A stretch of 64,000 nucleotides of DNA from Pseudoflavonifractor sp. 524-17. GTDB lineage: Bacteria > Bacillota > Clostridia > Oscillospirales > Oscillospiraceae. The DNA lies in assembly GCF_009935845.1 (NCBI RefSeq), contig NZ_QWEK01000020.1, positions 17,797 to 81,796 of the forward strand, in the 5' to 3' direction. Below the pieces are notes generated by a model. That model searched no databases. It had not been told where the DNA came from and worked only from the letters and a program-made list of their open reading frames with translations. The translations under genes were made by a program, and so were the position numbers. This document shows, piece by piece, positions 24,050 to 32,232 of this stretch (position 1 is the stretch's first letter; the number at the start of each line of letters is the position of its first letter).

Positions 24050-25360
24050 ATGAAACACGCTGTTGTCATAGACGGAAACCGGTGCCGCGGCTGCACAACC
24101 TGCATCAAAAACTGTCCCACGGAGGCCATCCGGGTCCGCCGGGGCAAGGCCACCATTCTGCCCGACCGCTGCGTTGACTGCGGCCGCTGCATCCAGTTTT
24201 GTCCCCACCGGGCCATTAAGTCCGTCAGCGACAGCCTGGACGGGCTGGAGCGCTTTCGCTTCTGCGTGGCGGTGCCGGAGCCCGCGCTTTACGGACAGTT
24301 TCACCATATGTGGGACATTGATCTGGTGCTCAATGGTCTGCTTCAGGTGGGTTTTCACAAGGTATATGAGGCGTCCAAGGCGTCAGAGCTTCTGTCCGAG
24401 TTCACGTTCAGCGGGGAGCACAGGAACTCGGAGCGTCCTTCGCCTCTGATCTCCTCTCACTGCCCTACCATTCTGCGCCTGATCCGCATCCGCTTTCCCC
24501 GGCTGATTGAGCATATCGACCCCCTCATTCTCCCCATGGAGCTGGCCGCCATCCAGGCCCGGCGGGAGGCGGCGGCGGAGACCGGCCTGCCTCCGGAGGA
24601 CATCGGTGTATTTGCCATTGTGCCCTGTCCCGCCAAGGTCACCGCCGTCCACAAGCCCGAGGGGCTGGAGCAGCCTGTTTTGGACGGCGCCTTTGCCATT
24701 CGGGACATTTATCTCCGCCTGCTCCATCCCATGAAGGAGCTTGGTGCGCTTACGCCCATGCGCTCCGCCGGGGCCACCGGCATCGGCGTGGCGGTGGCCA
24801 GCGGGGAGAGCCACGCCCGGGGCTCCACCCGCTTTCTGGCGGTGGACGGCATTGACAACGCCATCCAGATGCTGGAGCAGATTGAGGACGGCCGCCAGCC
24901 AGAGGTGGATTTTATCGAGCTGTCCGCCTGTACCCAAGGGTGCGTGGGCGGCTGTCTCAACGTGGAGAATCCCTACTCCGCCCGGATGCGCATCCGCCGC
25001 ATGATGAAGACTCTGCCCCCGACCCAGCATACCGCGCCGGTCACTCCGGAGGAACAGGAGGCTTTGAAATTTAACCGCATTCTCCAGTACAGCCCCGCTT
25101 TCCAGCTGGATGAGGACCGGAGCCAGGCCATGTCCAAGCACCTGCGGATCGAGGCGTTTGAGAGCCGCCTCCCCGGCCTGCACTGCGGCTCCTGCGGCGC
25201 GCCCAACTGCCATGCCTTTGCGGAGGACGTGGTGCTGGGCTTCGCCTCCCCCGACGACTGCATCTTTAAGGTGCGGGAGCGAATGCGCAACGTGGCCGGC
25301 CCGGGCGGACCCGACGCTTATCTCCCGCCCCCCTTCCGCCAGAAAAAACAGGCCGACTGA
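24050..25360 (+). CDS. HydS-like FeFe-hydrogenase homologue (putative H2/redox sensor)
   Basis: 436 residues. Two N-terminal [4Fe-4S] motifs (C12-x2-C15-x2-C18-x3-C22 and C41-x2-C44-x2-C47-x3-C51) feed an FeFe-hydrogenase catalytic-type domain. H-cluster ligands are conserved: C138 (SSHCP, L1), C193 (PCPAK, L2), C294 and C298 (ACTQGC, L3). In true H2-evolving enzymes L1 is TSCCP; here the proton-relay Cys is His137, and the GGGQP of L3 is replaced. A further C-x2-C-x4-C motif (CGSCGAPNC) near residue 380 ends the protein. No PAS domain follows, unlike classical HydS. It is the last gene of the operon and likely senses rather than makes hydrogen. Confidence 0.82.
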   Translation: MKHAVVIDGNRCRGCTTCIKNCPTEAIRVRRGKATILPDRCVDCGRCIQFCPHRAIKSVSDSLDGLERFRFCVAVPEPALYGQFHHMWDIDLVLNGLLQVGFHKVYEASKASELLSEFTFSGEHRNSERPSPLISSHCPTILRLIRIRFPRLIEHIDPLILPMELAAIQARREAAAETGLPPEDIGVFAIVPCPAKVTAVHKPEGLEQPVLDGAFAIRDIYLRLLHPMKELGALTPMRSAGATGIGVAVASGESHARGSTRFLAVDGIDNAIQMLEQIEDGRQPEVDFIELSACTQGCVGGCLNVENPYSARMRIRRMMKTLPPTQHTAPVTPEEQEALKFNRILQYSPAFQLDEDRSQAMSKHLRIEAFESRLPGLHCGSCGAPNCHAFAEDVVLGFASPDDCIFKVRERMRNVAGPGGPDAYLPPPFRQKKQAD

Positions 25361-25370
25361 CCGAACAAAA

Positions 25371-25408
25371 AGCGAGGAACGGAATTTAATCCGTTCCTCG
25401 CTTTTTTT
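25371..25408. terminator. Bidirectional terminator between HydS-like and M20D genes
   Basis: A 13-bp perfect stem (AGCGAGGAACGGA, 25371-25383, with 25390-25402), 6-nt loop, with T7 on the right and A runs on the left. It serves both convergent operons. Confidence 0.92.
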
Positions 25409-25423
25409 GGTGCCGGCCATCTC

Positions 25424-26659
25424 CTACTCTGCATAGAGCAGGTCAATCAGGGTACACGTCATCATTTTCGACGGCAGCAGGTAGGCCATCTCCTCGTCCT
25501 CAATGCGGAAGCGCTCCGAGTGCAGGGCGCCGGAGAAGCCGCCCACCACAATCTGCGATGTGGGCACCTGCTTTGACACATCCCCCAGGTCGTTGCTGTA
25601 GTACCCATGGGGACGGACAGGCACCGCCGTGCCGGTGATAGCCTGGCAGTTGTCCATGTACACGCGGCTGAGCGCTTCATCCGCGATAAAGGACTGATAG
25701 CCGGGGATTTTTTCACAGTCCACCTGGCACCCAATGCTCCCCGCGGCTCCCTGGACGGCGCGGCACACCTTGCCGTCAATCTCCTCCAGAATGGCGGGCG
25801 TCTTGCTTTTGGTCGTCACCCGCAGCCTGACATAGTCGGGGATGGCGCCGGGCGCCTGTACAATCTCGTCCATGGCGGTGAGAATAATGGAGTAGTCGTC
25901 CAGGGCCAACGACTCCCGCACGCACTGCAACGCATGCAGGGCCAGCACGGCCCCGTTGAGGGCGTTGATCCCCTTGCTGGGGTCCATGGTGGGGTGGGCG
26001 GTGCGGCCGCGGATATCAAAGACCCAGCGGTTGTACCCGTCGCACCCCGCGGAGAGAAGGGCGGGCTGAGTCACCTTGCTGTCATTGATCAGCGCGTGGG
26101 TGCTGAGCAGGCCCTCCACCCCCGCAAAGCATCCCCGGGCGAGCATCTCCTGCTTACCGCTGGCGCTGTGAAAGCCCTCCTCCCGGCACAGGGTGTCATA
26201 GAGCTCCTTGGGAACGGACCCTTCCTCCGCCGGACAGCCGAAGAAAGACACCGTCCCTGCCAGGAACTGGGCCACTCCGCTCTCCTTCAGCGCCCTTGCC
26301 ACCCCCGCCAGGGCGGTGGTCTGGATGTGGTGGCCGCACACATGGGCGGCGCCGGTGGCAGTGTCCGCGTCGGGGTGATTGGGCAGATAGAGGGCGTCCA
26401 GCTCCGCAATGACCCCAAAGTTCCGCCCTGGCCTGCCCAGGGGCAGCCTGGCCGTGACGCCGGTGTGGGCCGTCCGCGTCACCTCCGCCAGCCCCAGGGC
26501 GCTGAATTCGTCCAGCAGCCTCTGGGCGGTATATGTCTCCCGAAAGGCCAGCTCGGGATGGCGGTAAAAATCCCGGCCCAGGTCCAGATATGCCTGGCGG
26601 TGTTTTTGGATATAATCCAGCGCCGCCGCCTTTAACTGCGCTTTGTCAGGCGATTTCAT
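25424..26659 (-). CDS. M20D-family amidohydrolase (AbgB-like)
   Basis: 411 residues. It is a metal-dependent hydrolase of amide-linked small molecules, like p-aminobenzoyl-glutamate hydrolase AbgB and aminoacylases. Metal ligands are apparent: GVIAELDAL, AHVCGHHIQ, CPAEEGS (Glu pair), STHALIN and a C-terminal GALHSERF histidine. A dimerisation insert (RGRTAHPTMDP) is present. There is no signal peptide, so it is cytoplasmic. It is the last gene of an RpiR-headed group and 6 bp after the TIGR04076 gene, and is convergent with the HydS-like operon. The real substrate is unknown. Confidence 0.83.
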   Translation of the reverse strand: MKSPDKAQLKAAALDYIQKHRQAYLDLGRDFYRHPELAFRETYTAQRLLDEFSALGLAEVTRTAHTGVTARLPLGRPGRNFGVIAELDALYLPNHPDADTATGAAHVCGHHIQTTALAGVARALKESGVAQFLAGTVSFFGCPAEEGSVPKELYDTLCREEGFHSASGKQEMLARGCFAGVEGLLSTHALINDSKVTQPALLSAGCDGYNRWVFDIRGRTAHPTMDPSKGINALNGAVLALHALQCVRESLALDDYSIILTAMDEIVQAPGAIPDYVRLRVTTKSKTPAILEEIDGKVCRAVQGAAGSIGCQVDCEKIPGYQSFIADEALSRVYMDNCQAITGTAVPVRPHGYYSNDLGDVSKQVPTSQIVVGGFSGALHSERFRIEDEEMAYLLPSKMMTCTLIDLLYAE

Positions 26660-26665
26660 CGCTTC

Positions 26666-26971
26666 TTACTCCTCTTCCTCTACCGCCTCGATCCGGAAGT
26701 TGACCGTAACTACGGGATCCGGGCAGGCCACCAAAGTGCAGCCCTCCTTGGCATCCCAGGGATGCCGCCCCCCCAGCTCCAGCACCCGCAGGGCGGGCCA
26801 CAGGCTGTGGAACGCGGCGGCGCAGAAATTCTGGGGGCAGCGCTCAAAGTCAAACTCAAAAACCTGTCCCTCCTGGTGGCAGCGGCAGGTGTGCCCGTTT
26901 TCCGGGTGGGGCCGGCAGTGATCAACGACAATGCGGACCTTCTTCGGCTTCTGATAGCTGTGGTTATCCAT
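26666..26971 (-). CDS. TIGR04076-family protein
   Basis: 101 residues from ATG at 26971; AGGAGGTCA precedes it and an in-frame TTG two codons earlier is less well spaced. The sequence has the family pattern: a basic start (KKVRIVVDHC), a C-x-H-rich stretch HTCRCHQEGQVFEFD, then CPQNFCAAAFHSLWPALRVLELGG and a Cys in GCTLVACPDP. Four to six cysteines suggest metal or thiol chemistry. The function of TIGR04076 proteins is not established. Its close linkage with amidohydrolases here and on the same operon suggests an accessory role. Confidence 0.72.
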   Translation of the reverse strand: MDNHSYQKPKKVRIVVDHCRPHPENGHTCRCHQEGQVFEFDFERCPQNFCAAAFHSLWPALRVLELGGRHPWDAKEGCTLVACPDPVVTVNFRIEAVEEEE

Positions 26972-27018
26972 ACTCAATGACCTCCTAATTTTGTCGGGTT
27001 GTCTTCTCTTTACTTGGG

Positions 27019-27049
27019 GGAAAAGACGCCCTAAGACGGCGCTTTTTCC
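27019..27049 (-). terminator. Possible weak terminator or attenuator
   Basis: GGAAAAGACGCC (27019-27030) and GGCGCTTTTTCC (27038-27049) form a stem with one mismatch in the gap between the flavodoxin-like and TIGR04076 genes. The T-rich part is inside the stem, so partial readthrough is expected. Confidence 0.4.
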
Positions 27050-27064
27050 TTTTTCAAACGTGGC

Positions 27065-27778
27065 CTAGGTCAAGCCCAGCTGTCTCCTGGCCTGGGCCAT
27101 CTGCTCCTGGGACGCAAAGCCCGCGCAGTTGGCCGCGCTCACCTGCCCTTCCAGGCAGGCCAGTCCCGCCTGGACAATCTTTGCCGCCCAGGCCACTTTT
27201 CTCCCCAGGGCCTCCAGCTCCAGAGTCCCCGTGGGGTCGTCAAACGCTCTCTCGTTTTGGGACCAGACTGCGGCGCCGTTGTAGAAATACACACCGCCGC
27301 CCACGACATTGGTCCCCGTACTCTGCAGCGCGGCGTTCATCGCCGCCAGGGCCGTGTCCTGTCCGCCGTTGCGCCGTCCCCCCACGGCGATGCAGCCCCC
27401 CATACGCATTCCCGCCATTCCCCGGGGGCTCCGGCTGCCCCCGGCGGGGCGCATCCGGTTGAGGAAGTTCATCAGCAGCCCCGTGGGATTCATGGAGTAG
27501 ACCGGGGACGCCAGGAGGATCCCATCGCAGCCCAGGTACAAGGGGAAAAACTCCGCCGCGAAATCATCCTGAAATACAGGGCAGTGGTCCAGTCCCCGGG
27601 TCCGGCAGGCGTTGCACCCGGTGCAGCAGCGGATCTCCTTCCCGGCCAAATCAATCTGGACGGTCTCCACCCCTGGGACCTGGGCCGCGGCTTCCAGACT
27701 GATCCCCAGCGCCTTGGCCGCCGCCCCCCGGCGTGGGCTTCCGTTTACCCCCAAAATAAGGGGTTTTCTGTGCTCCAT
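27065..27778 (-). CDS. Flavodoxin-fold FMN reductase-like protein
   Basis: 237 residues. The N-terminal FMN phosphate loop is LILGVNGSPRRGAAAKA. A cysteine cluster, CCTGCNACRTRGLDHC (about residues 51-66), followed by a DDF acidic pair, is common in the iron-sulfur flavoprotein / NADPH-dependent FMN reductase group. GILLASPVYSMNPTGLLMNFLNR supplies the flavin-ring loop. It would carry electrons or reduce small organic substrates. It lies 13 bp after the amidohydrolase stop, so it belongs to the RpiR-headed transcript. The C-terminal 30 residues are predicted helical. Confidence 0.8.
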   Translation of the reverse strand: MEHRKPLILGVNGSPRRGAAAKALGISLEAAAQVPGVETVQIDLAGKEIRCCTGCNACRTRGLDHCPVFQDDFAAEFFPLYLGCDGILLASPVYSMNPTGLLMNFLNRMRPAGGSRSPRGMAGMRMGGCIAVGGRRNGGQDTALAAMNAALQSTGTNVVGGGVYFYNGAAVWSQNERAFDDPTGTLELEALGRKVAWAAKIVQAGLACLEGQVSAANCAGFASQEQMAQARRQLGLT

Positions 27779-27791
27779 CCCCGCCCCTCCG

Positions 27792-29165
27792 TTACCTTGA
27801 CATGATGCCGGAGGCGGCCCGCACCTTTTCCGCGCAGCGGATGAGCTGCTCGATGACCTTCCCCTCGTCCAGGCAGGGGAAGGCTCCGTCCTCCAGCACT
27901 ACCTTTCCGTTGACTACCACAGTGTGTACGTTGCTCTCTCCGCTGCAATACACCAGACTGGCCACGGGGTCCGCCACAGGGGCGGATTTCAGCACCGCCG
28001 GGTTATACAGGAAGAAGTCCGCCCGCTTTCCCGGCGCGATAATCCCCAGATCCGCCCGGTTCAGGGCCTGGGCGCCGCCCAGGGTGGCCAGCTCCAGCGT
28101 CTGGGCCGCGGTGAGGGCCTGGGCGTCCAGAGCGGACACTTTTTGCAGCAGGCAGGCCATTTTCAAGGTCTCCAGCATATCCTGCCCGTCATTGCTGCCG
28201 GAGCCGTCAATGCCCAGGCTGACGCAAATGCCCTCCTCCAGGAACCGGCGCACCGGGGACACCCCCGAGGCCAGAAGCATATTGGATACGGGATTGTGGG
28301 ACACCTTCACCTCGTGGCGGCGGAACACCGCAAAATCAGGCTCCGCCATTTTGACGCAGTGGGCCAGGATACAGCGCGGCCCGAAGAACGCCTCTTTGTC
28401 CAGATACTCCACGCTGGTCATGCCAGTCTTGGCGGTGATGTACGCGTCGTCGTCCACCGTCTCCACCAGATGCTGGGTGTAGGGAATGGACAGCTCCTCC
28501 GCACACAGCCGGATCTCCCGGAAAAATCCCGGGCTGAAGTAGGGGTCGTCGAACAAGCCGGGCATTCCCGGCGCAATCAGGGCCACGTCCAGCATGGCCG
28601 GATCCTCCATGGCCCGGTGAATGCGGTCCACGGCGGCAAAGTAGTCCTGGGTGCTCTCCTTGGGCACCTTGGACAGGCCCAGGTAGTCGCCGGTGTGGCG
28701 GATGCGCCCCACATAGCCCCGGATGCCGCAGTCCCGGAAGGCCTGACACACCGCGTCGAACTGTCCCGCATGGGAGTGGCAGTACTGGAAATCCAGCATG
28801 GTGGTCACGCCGCTGCGCAGGTTCTCCATGCAGCCCGCCAGGGCCGCGTAGTAGAGGGCTTCCTCGTCCATATAGGGGGTCATCTGCCGGATGGTGCCCT
28901 CCAGCCACTGCCACAGGGGGCGCTCCTTGCCCAGCCCCTTGGTGAGCACCTGGAAGAGGTGATCGTGGGTATTGATGAAGCCGGGGACGAGATACATTCC
29001 TTTGGCGTCCAGCACCTGCGCGGGCGCGTACCGCTCACACAGGGCGCCGCCGCCGATGTCGAGGACCATACCATTATCTATGGCAACCGCGGCGCCGCCG
29101 CCGGCCTGCTGCTGCCCTGGTACTATTAACCTGGCGTCCCGCACCAGCATGTCAATCTTCTGCAT
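27792..29165 (-). CDS. Nucleobase/8-oxoguanine deaminase-like amidohydrolase
   Basis: 457 residues from MQKIDMLVRD; AAGGAG lies about 12 nt upstream. It is an amidohydrolase-superfamily TIM barrel of the TRZ/ATZ and guanine or 8-oxoguanine deaminase type. Metal and catalytic motifs: H67-x-H69 in INTHDHLFQ, a His in YTQHLVET, a His in CILAHCVKM, and the Asp in LGIDGSGSND. The composite beta domain brackets the barrel. The substrate could be guanine, isoguanine, a hydroxypyrimidine or an s-triazine-like ring. Its promoter lies upstream of rpiR, and an importer is divergent from it. Confidence 0.85.
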   Translation of the reverse strand: MQKIDMLVRDARLIVPGQQQAGGGAAVAIDNGMVLDIGGGALCERYAPAQVLDAKGMYLVPGFINTHDHLFQVLTKGLGKERPLWQWLEGTIRQMTPYMDEEALYYAALAGCMENLRSGVTTMLDFQYCHSHAGQFDAVCQAFRDCGIRGYVGRIRHTGDYLGLSKVPKESTQDYFAAVDRIHRAMEDPAMLDVALIAPGMPGLFDDPYFSPGFFREIRLCAEELSIPYTQHLVETVDDDAYITAKTGMTSVEYLDKEAFFGPRCILAHCVKMAEPDFAVFRRHEVKVSHNPVSNMLLASGVSPVRRFLEEGICVSLGIDGSGSNDGQDMLETLKMACLLQKVSALDAQALTAAQTLELATLGGAQALNRADLGIIAPGKRADFFLYNPAVLKSAPVADPVASLVYCSGESNVHTVVVNGKVVLEDGAFPCLDEGKVIEQLIRCAEKVRAASGIMSR

Positions 29166-29234
29166 AATTTCAGTATAGCTCCTTTTTCCATCCGTCCTAT
29201 GCTGTGTTCCATGCAGCAAGGGCGAGGGGCTATG

Positions 29235-30119
29235 TCATTGCTCCGTGGGCTCCAATTTTTCCAGAAAGGGGGCGGCATTCCCGTTGGACGGGAACAGCAT
29301 CTCCTCCGTATAGCTGATGGACTCCATGGAGTCGTTCAGCCGGACGGCCACCAGATAGTTAAGCACATTGTACAGCGCCACCAGCGCTGTGAGGGAGAGC
29401 ATGGCGCTGTGGGTGGCGTATTGAATCACCTGGTCATAGGGCTTTACAGGGGTCTGCATAAAGGACTCGCTGTCCGTAAACCAGACGGTATAGCATCCCT
29501 TGGACTTTGCCAGATCCAGCATATCCGTGCTAAAACCCTTGCCATAGCTGTAGGCGCTTACCCCCAGCACAACGTCCCTCTCTCCCCACCACTTCAGGGC
29601 GTCCACCGTGTTGTTGAAGCCGGGGGTGAAGTGAAAGATATTCTCCCGCATTTCCCCCATGAAGATGGAGGCCATCAGATTGCAGGCCGCGCCGGTGCGG
29701 GCGGCCACAAAGCCCACCCGGCCGGCGGCTACGATCCGGTCTGCGATCTCCTCCATCTGTCTGAAGTCAACGGCGGCGAAGGTGGTGCGGATGTTCTCCC
29801 GGTCCTGATTGATGATATTCCAGCAGTTATCCCGCATCTCCCGCTGCTCGTTGGCCCTCCAGCTGCGCAGGGAGCCGGACATGCTCACCCGCTGCACCAC
29901 CTCGCCCCGGATGGCGTTTTGCAGATCCTTATAGGAGTCAAACCCGATAGACTTTACAAACTTTACAATCTGGGCGTTGCTCACCCCCACGCTCTTCGCC
30001 AGCTGAGAGGCCGTACAGTATGCCGCGATATCAGGATTGGAGTTGATGTAGTCGGCTACCAGCCGTTTGCCAGGGCTGAGAGAGGGATACACCTCTTTGA
30101 GTCGTTCCGAAATCGTCAT
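29235..30119 (-). CDS. RpiR-family transcriptional regulator
   Basis: 294 residues: an N-terminal HTH_6 domain (ASQLAKSVGVSNAQIVKFVKSIGFDSYKDLQ, about 37-67) and a C-terminal SIS domain (about 125-260; FVAARTGAACNLMASIF, VLGVSAYSYGKG). SIS domains usually bind phosphosugars, but RpiR-type regulators of other catabolic pathways exist. It is first on the minus-strand operon and faces the Dpp-type operon across a 458-bp spacer holding four related palindromic elements, presumably its sites. Its effector is unknown. Confidence 0.9.
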   Translation of the reverse strand: MTISERLKEVYPSLSPGKRLVADYINSNPDIAAYCTASQLAKSVGVSNAQIVKFVKSIGFDSYKDLQNAIRGEVVQRVSMSGSLRSWRANEQREMRDNCWNIINQDRENIRTTFAAVDFRQMEEIADRIVAAGRVGFVAARTGAACNLMASIFMGEMRENIFHFTPGFNNTVDALKWWGERDVVLGVSAYSYGKGFSTDMLDLAKSKGCYTVWFTDSESFMQTPVKPYDQVIQYATHSAMLSLTALVALYNVLNYLVAVRLNDSMESISYTEEMLFPSNGNAAPFLEKLEPTEQ

Positions 30120-30189
30120 TGCCGCAAGGCCCCCTTATTTAATACGGCTTCCCAGACCAGCCGGCGGAAGGATCCCCCTGCCGGCATGA

Positions 30190-30240
30190 GTAAAATATAT
30201 TTTACGCTTATATTATAGAGTGTAAAAATTTTTCTGTCAA
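30190..30240 (-). promoter_or_regulatory. rpiR operon promoter with operators
   Basis: Minus strand: TTGACA (30240-30235), 17-bp spacer, TATAAT (30217-30212). The spacer holds a GTAAAAATTTTT-type half palindrome (from 30222), and a perfect 16-bp palindrome, GTAAAATATATTTTAC, lies at 30190-30205 just downstream of the -10 box. Confidence 0.85.
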
Positions 30241-30353
30241 TGGCTTTTTGGATTTTGATTTTTACGCCTGTCAGTAGAGAAATCGTCCATTATATCTCTA
30301 ATATCCGGATAAATTTCAACTTTTTTGTGACAATCGACCAATTCAGTTCAGAC

Positions 30354-30406
30354 TTGACAGTAAAAATATTTTTATGTATACTATGCTCGAGTAAAAAATT
30401 ATTTAC
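30354..30406 (+). promoter_or_regulatory. Dpp-type operon promoter with operators
   Basis: TTGACA (30354-30359), 17-bp spacer, TATACT (30377-30382). The spacer contains GTAAAAATATTTTTAT (30360-30375) and a second near-palindrome, GTAAAAAATTATTTAC, lies at 30391-30406. The arrangement mirrors the rpiR promoter. The rest of 30120-30577 is AT-rich leader with no gene seen. Confidence 0.85.
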
Positions 30407-30577
30407 ATCCTGACCTTGGTTCCATGCAGCGCGCCCTGGCACCCCAGGGCGGGGGCACTCATTGATACAATCCAGAAATTGGAGGAGGTGCGCCGGAGCA
30501 ACTTATGATATGATAGCCATAAACAACAGGAAGAGAATGTGTCACTTGCACAGAAAACAGAAAGACGAGGTGTAAAC

Positions 30578-32134
30578 ATGAAGAAGAGACCATTTCGCGT
30601 TCGCGTGAGCTGCCTGCTGCTGGCCGTGGGCTTCACCCTTGGCCTTTCGGCCTGCGGCCCAAAGCAGTCGGCCGGCCCCTCTGAGTCCAACGGTCCAACC
30701 GGCGGCGGCGCCGTGAAGGACACGGTAGTCATCGCCGCCGGGCGGGAGGCTCCCACCTTTGACACCATGAATCAGAACTGGATGATGACCTGCGTCTCCA
30801 CCCTGCTCACCCATAACTGTCTGGTCCGGGTGGGGGATGACCTCCAACCCGAGCCCGATCTGGCTGAGAGCTACGAGGCTGTCAGCGACACCGAATGGGT
30901 CTTCCACCTGCGCCAGGGGGTAAAATTCCACGACGGCAGCGACATGGACGCCGAGGATGTCAAGGCCACCCTGGAGAAGGCGGCCACCGTGGCCCAGGCC
31001 AAGCAGTATGTAGAGAAGATCGCCAGCGTCGAGGTTGTGGACCCCTATACTGTAAAGATCACTACCAACGGCCCCTGCTCCAGCCTGCTCATGGACCTGA
31101 CCAACCAGCAGGTATCCATTCTGAGCAAGGATGACATTGACGCCGGCGTGGACTTCAACACCCACGTCAACGGCACCGGCCCCTACAAGTTCGTGGGCTA
31201 TACCCCTGGGGACAAGATCGAGTATGAGGTCAACGAGAACTATTTCAATCCCGACGAGAAGCCCGCCATTGCCCACATGATCTGGCGCATCATCCCCGAG
31301 GGCTCCGCCCGCACCATCGCCCTGGAGTCCGGCGCCGTGGACTATCTCTACGACCTGGAGACCGTCGACGTGCCCAAGCTGGAGGCGAATTCTAATGTAG
31401 AGGTGCTGCGTCAGGACAGCGCGGGCCTGGTCTACGTCATGATCAACAACGAAAAGCCCCCCTTTGATAATGTGATGTTCCGCCGGGCCATCTCCGCGGC
31501 CATCGACCGGGAGAGCATCATCAAGGTCACCATGAACGGCTTTGCCAATCCCGCCATCTCCAACGCTCCTGCGGGGTATACCTGCTCCACCAATGACAAC
31601 GCGGTGGGCTATGACCTGGACAAGGCCAAGGAATATCTGGCCCAGTCCGGAGTGGATCCCTCCACGGTGGAGATGCCTCTGGTCTACACCAGCGACGCCG
31701 ACCTGCGCACCGCCACCATCATCCAGGCCAATCTGGGAGAGCTGGGCATCAAAGTCACCCTGGAGTCCATGGACAACGCCACCTGGCTGTCCAGCTACGC
31801 CAGCGGGGACTATACCGCCGGCATCATCCAGCTGGCCCAGCGGACCATGGAGCAGTGGGTCACCACCCTTTACCACTCCAAGAACATCGGCGCCACCAAC
31901 GGCACCCGGCTGAACGACCCTGAGATCGACGCTCTTCTGGACCAGGCGGCGGTCACGCTGGACGACACCCAGCGCCAGGCGCTGATGACTCAGTGTGTGG
32001 CCCGCCTCAATGAGCTTTGTCCCACTATCCCCCTGTACAGCGCCATCTATGTGAAAGCGTACAACAGCGGTCTGGGCGGAGCCAACTGCAACGCCACAGG
32101 CGCGGCCTACTACCACTGGCTCTTCTGGAAATAA
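30578..32134 (+). CDS. Dipeptide/oligopeptide-type substrate-binding lipoprotein
   Basis: 518 residues from ATG at 30578. A lipoprotein signal (MKKRPFRVRVSCLLLAVGF, lipobox LSAC with lipidated Cys 25) leads to a family 5 solute-binding protein: LAESYEAVSDTEWVFHLRQGVKFHDGSDMDAEDVKATLE is the SBP_bac_5 signature region (about 95-135), and NGTGPYKF follows. Such proteins bind peptides, nickel chelates, opines or other amides. First gene of a five-gene importer. With a deaminase and an amidohydrolase across the divergent promoter, a peptide-like or ureido ligand is plausible. A strong hairpin follows. Confidence 0.9.
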   Translation: MKKRPFRVRVSCLLLAVGFTLGLSACGPKQSAGPSESNGPTGGGAVKDTVVIAAGREAPTFDTMNQNWMMTCVSTLLTHNCLVRVGDDLQPEPDLAESYEAVSDTEWVFHLRQGVKFHDGSDMDAEDVKATLEKAATVAQAKQYVEKIASVEVVDPYTVKITTNGPCSSLLMDLTNQQVSILSKDDIDAGVDFNTHVNGTGPYKFVGYTPGDKIEYEVNENYFNPDEKPAIAHMIWRIIPEGSARTIALESGAVDYLYDLETVDVPKLEANSNVEVLRQDSAGLVYVMINNEKPPFDNVMFRRAISAAIDRESIIKVTMNGFANPAISNAPAGYTCSTNDNAVGYDLDKAKEYLAQSGVDPSTVEMPLVYTSDADLRTATIIQANLGELGIKVTLESMDNATWLSSYASGDYTAGIIQLAQRTMEQWVTTLYHSKNIGATNGTRLNDPEIDALLDQAAVTLDDTQRQALMTQCVARLNELCPTIPLYSAIYVKAYNSGLGGANCNATGAAYYHWLFWK

Positions 32135-32166
32135 GAGGTTTTCCGCGTAATTGAATCACCCGGCAG

Positions 32167-32203
32167 GCCGCCTGGGGGCGGAGTAAGGCGTCCCCCAGGC
32201 GGC
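32167..32203 (+). repeat. Hairpin between binding-protein and first permease genes
   Basis: A perfect 12-bp stem (GCCGCCTGGGGG, 32167-32178, with 32192-32203), 13-nt loop and no U tract. The position matches the hairpin after the BMP binding-protein gene, so it probably protects the upstream mRNA end. Confidence 0.78.
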
Positions 32204-32232
32204 AGAGCCGAAGAAGAGGAAGGGGAAGAGGA

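Noticed and set aside
24050..25360. Catalytic H2-evolving FeFe hydrogenase
   Set aside because: The TSCCP proton-relay Cys is replaced by His, GGGQP is missing and no maturation or partner subunit genes are adjacent, so a sensor role fits better.
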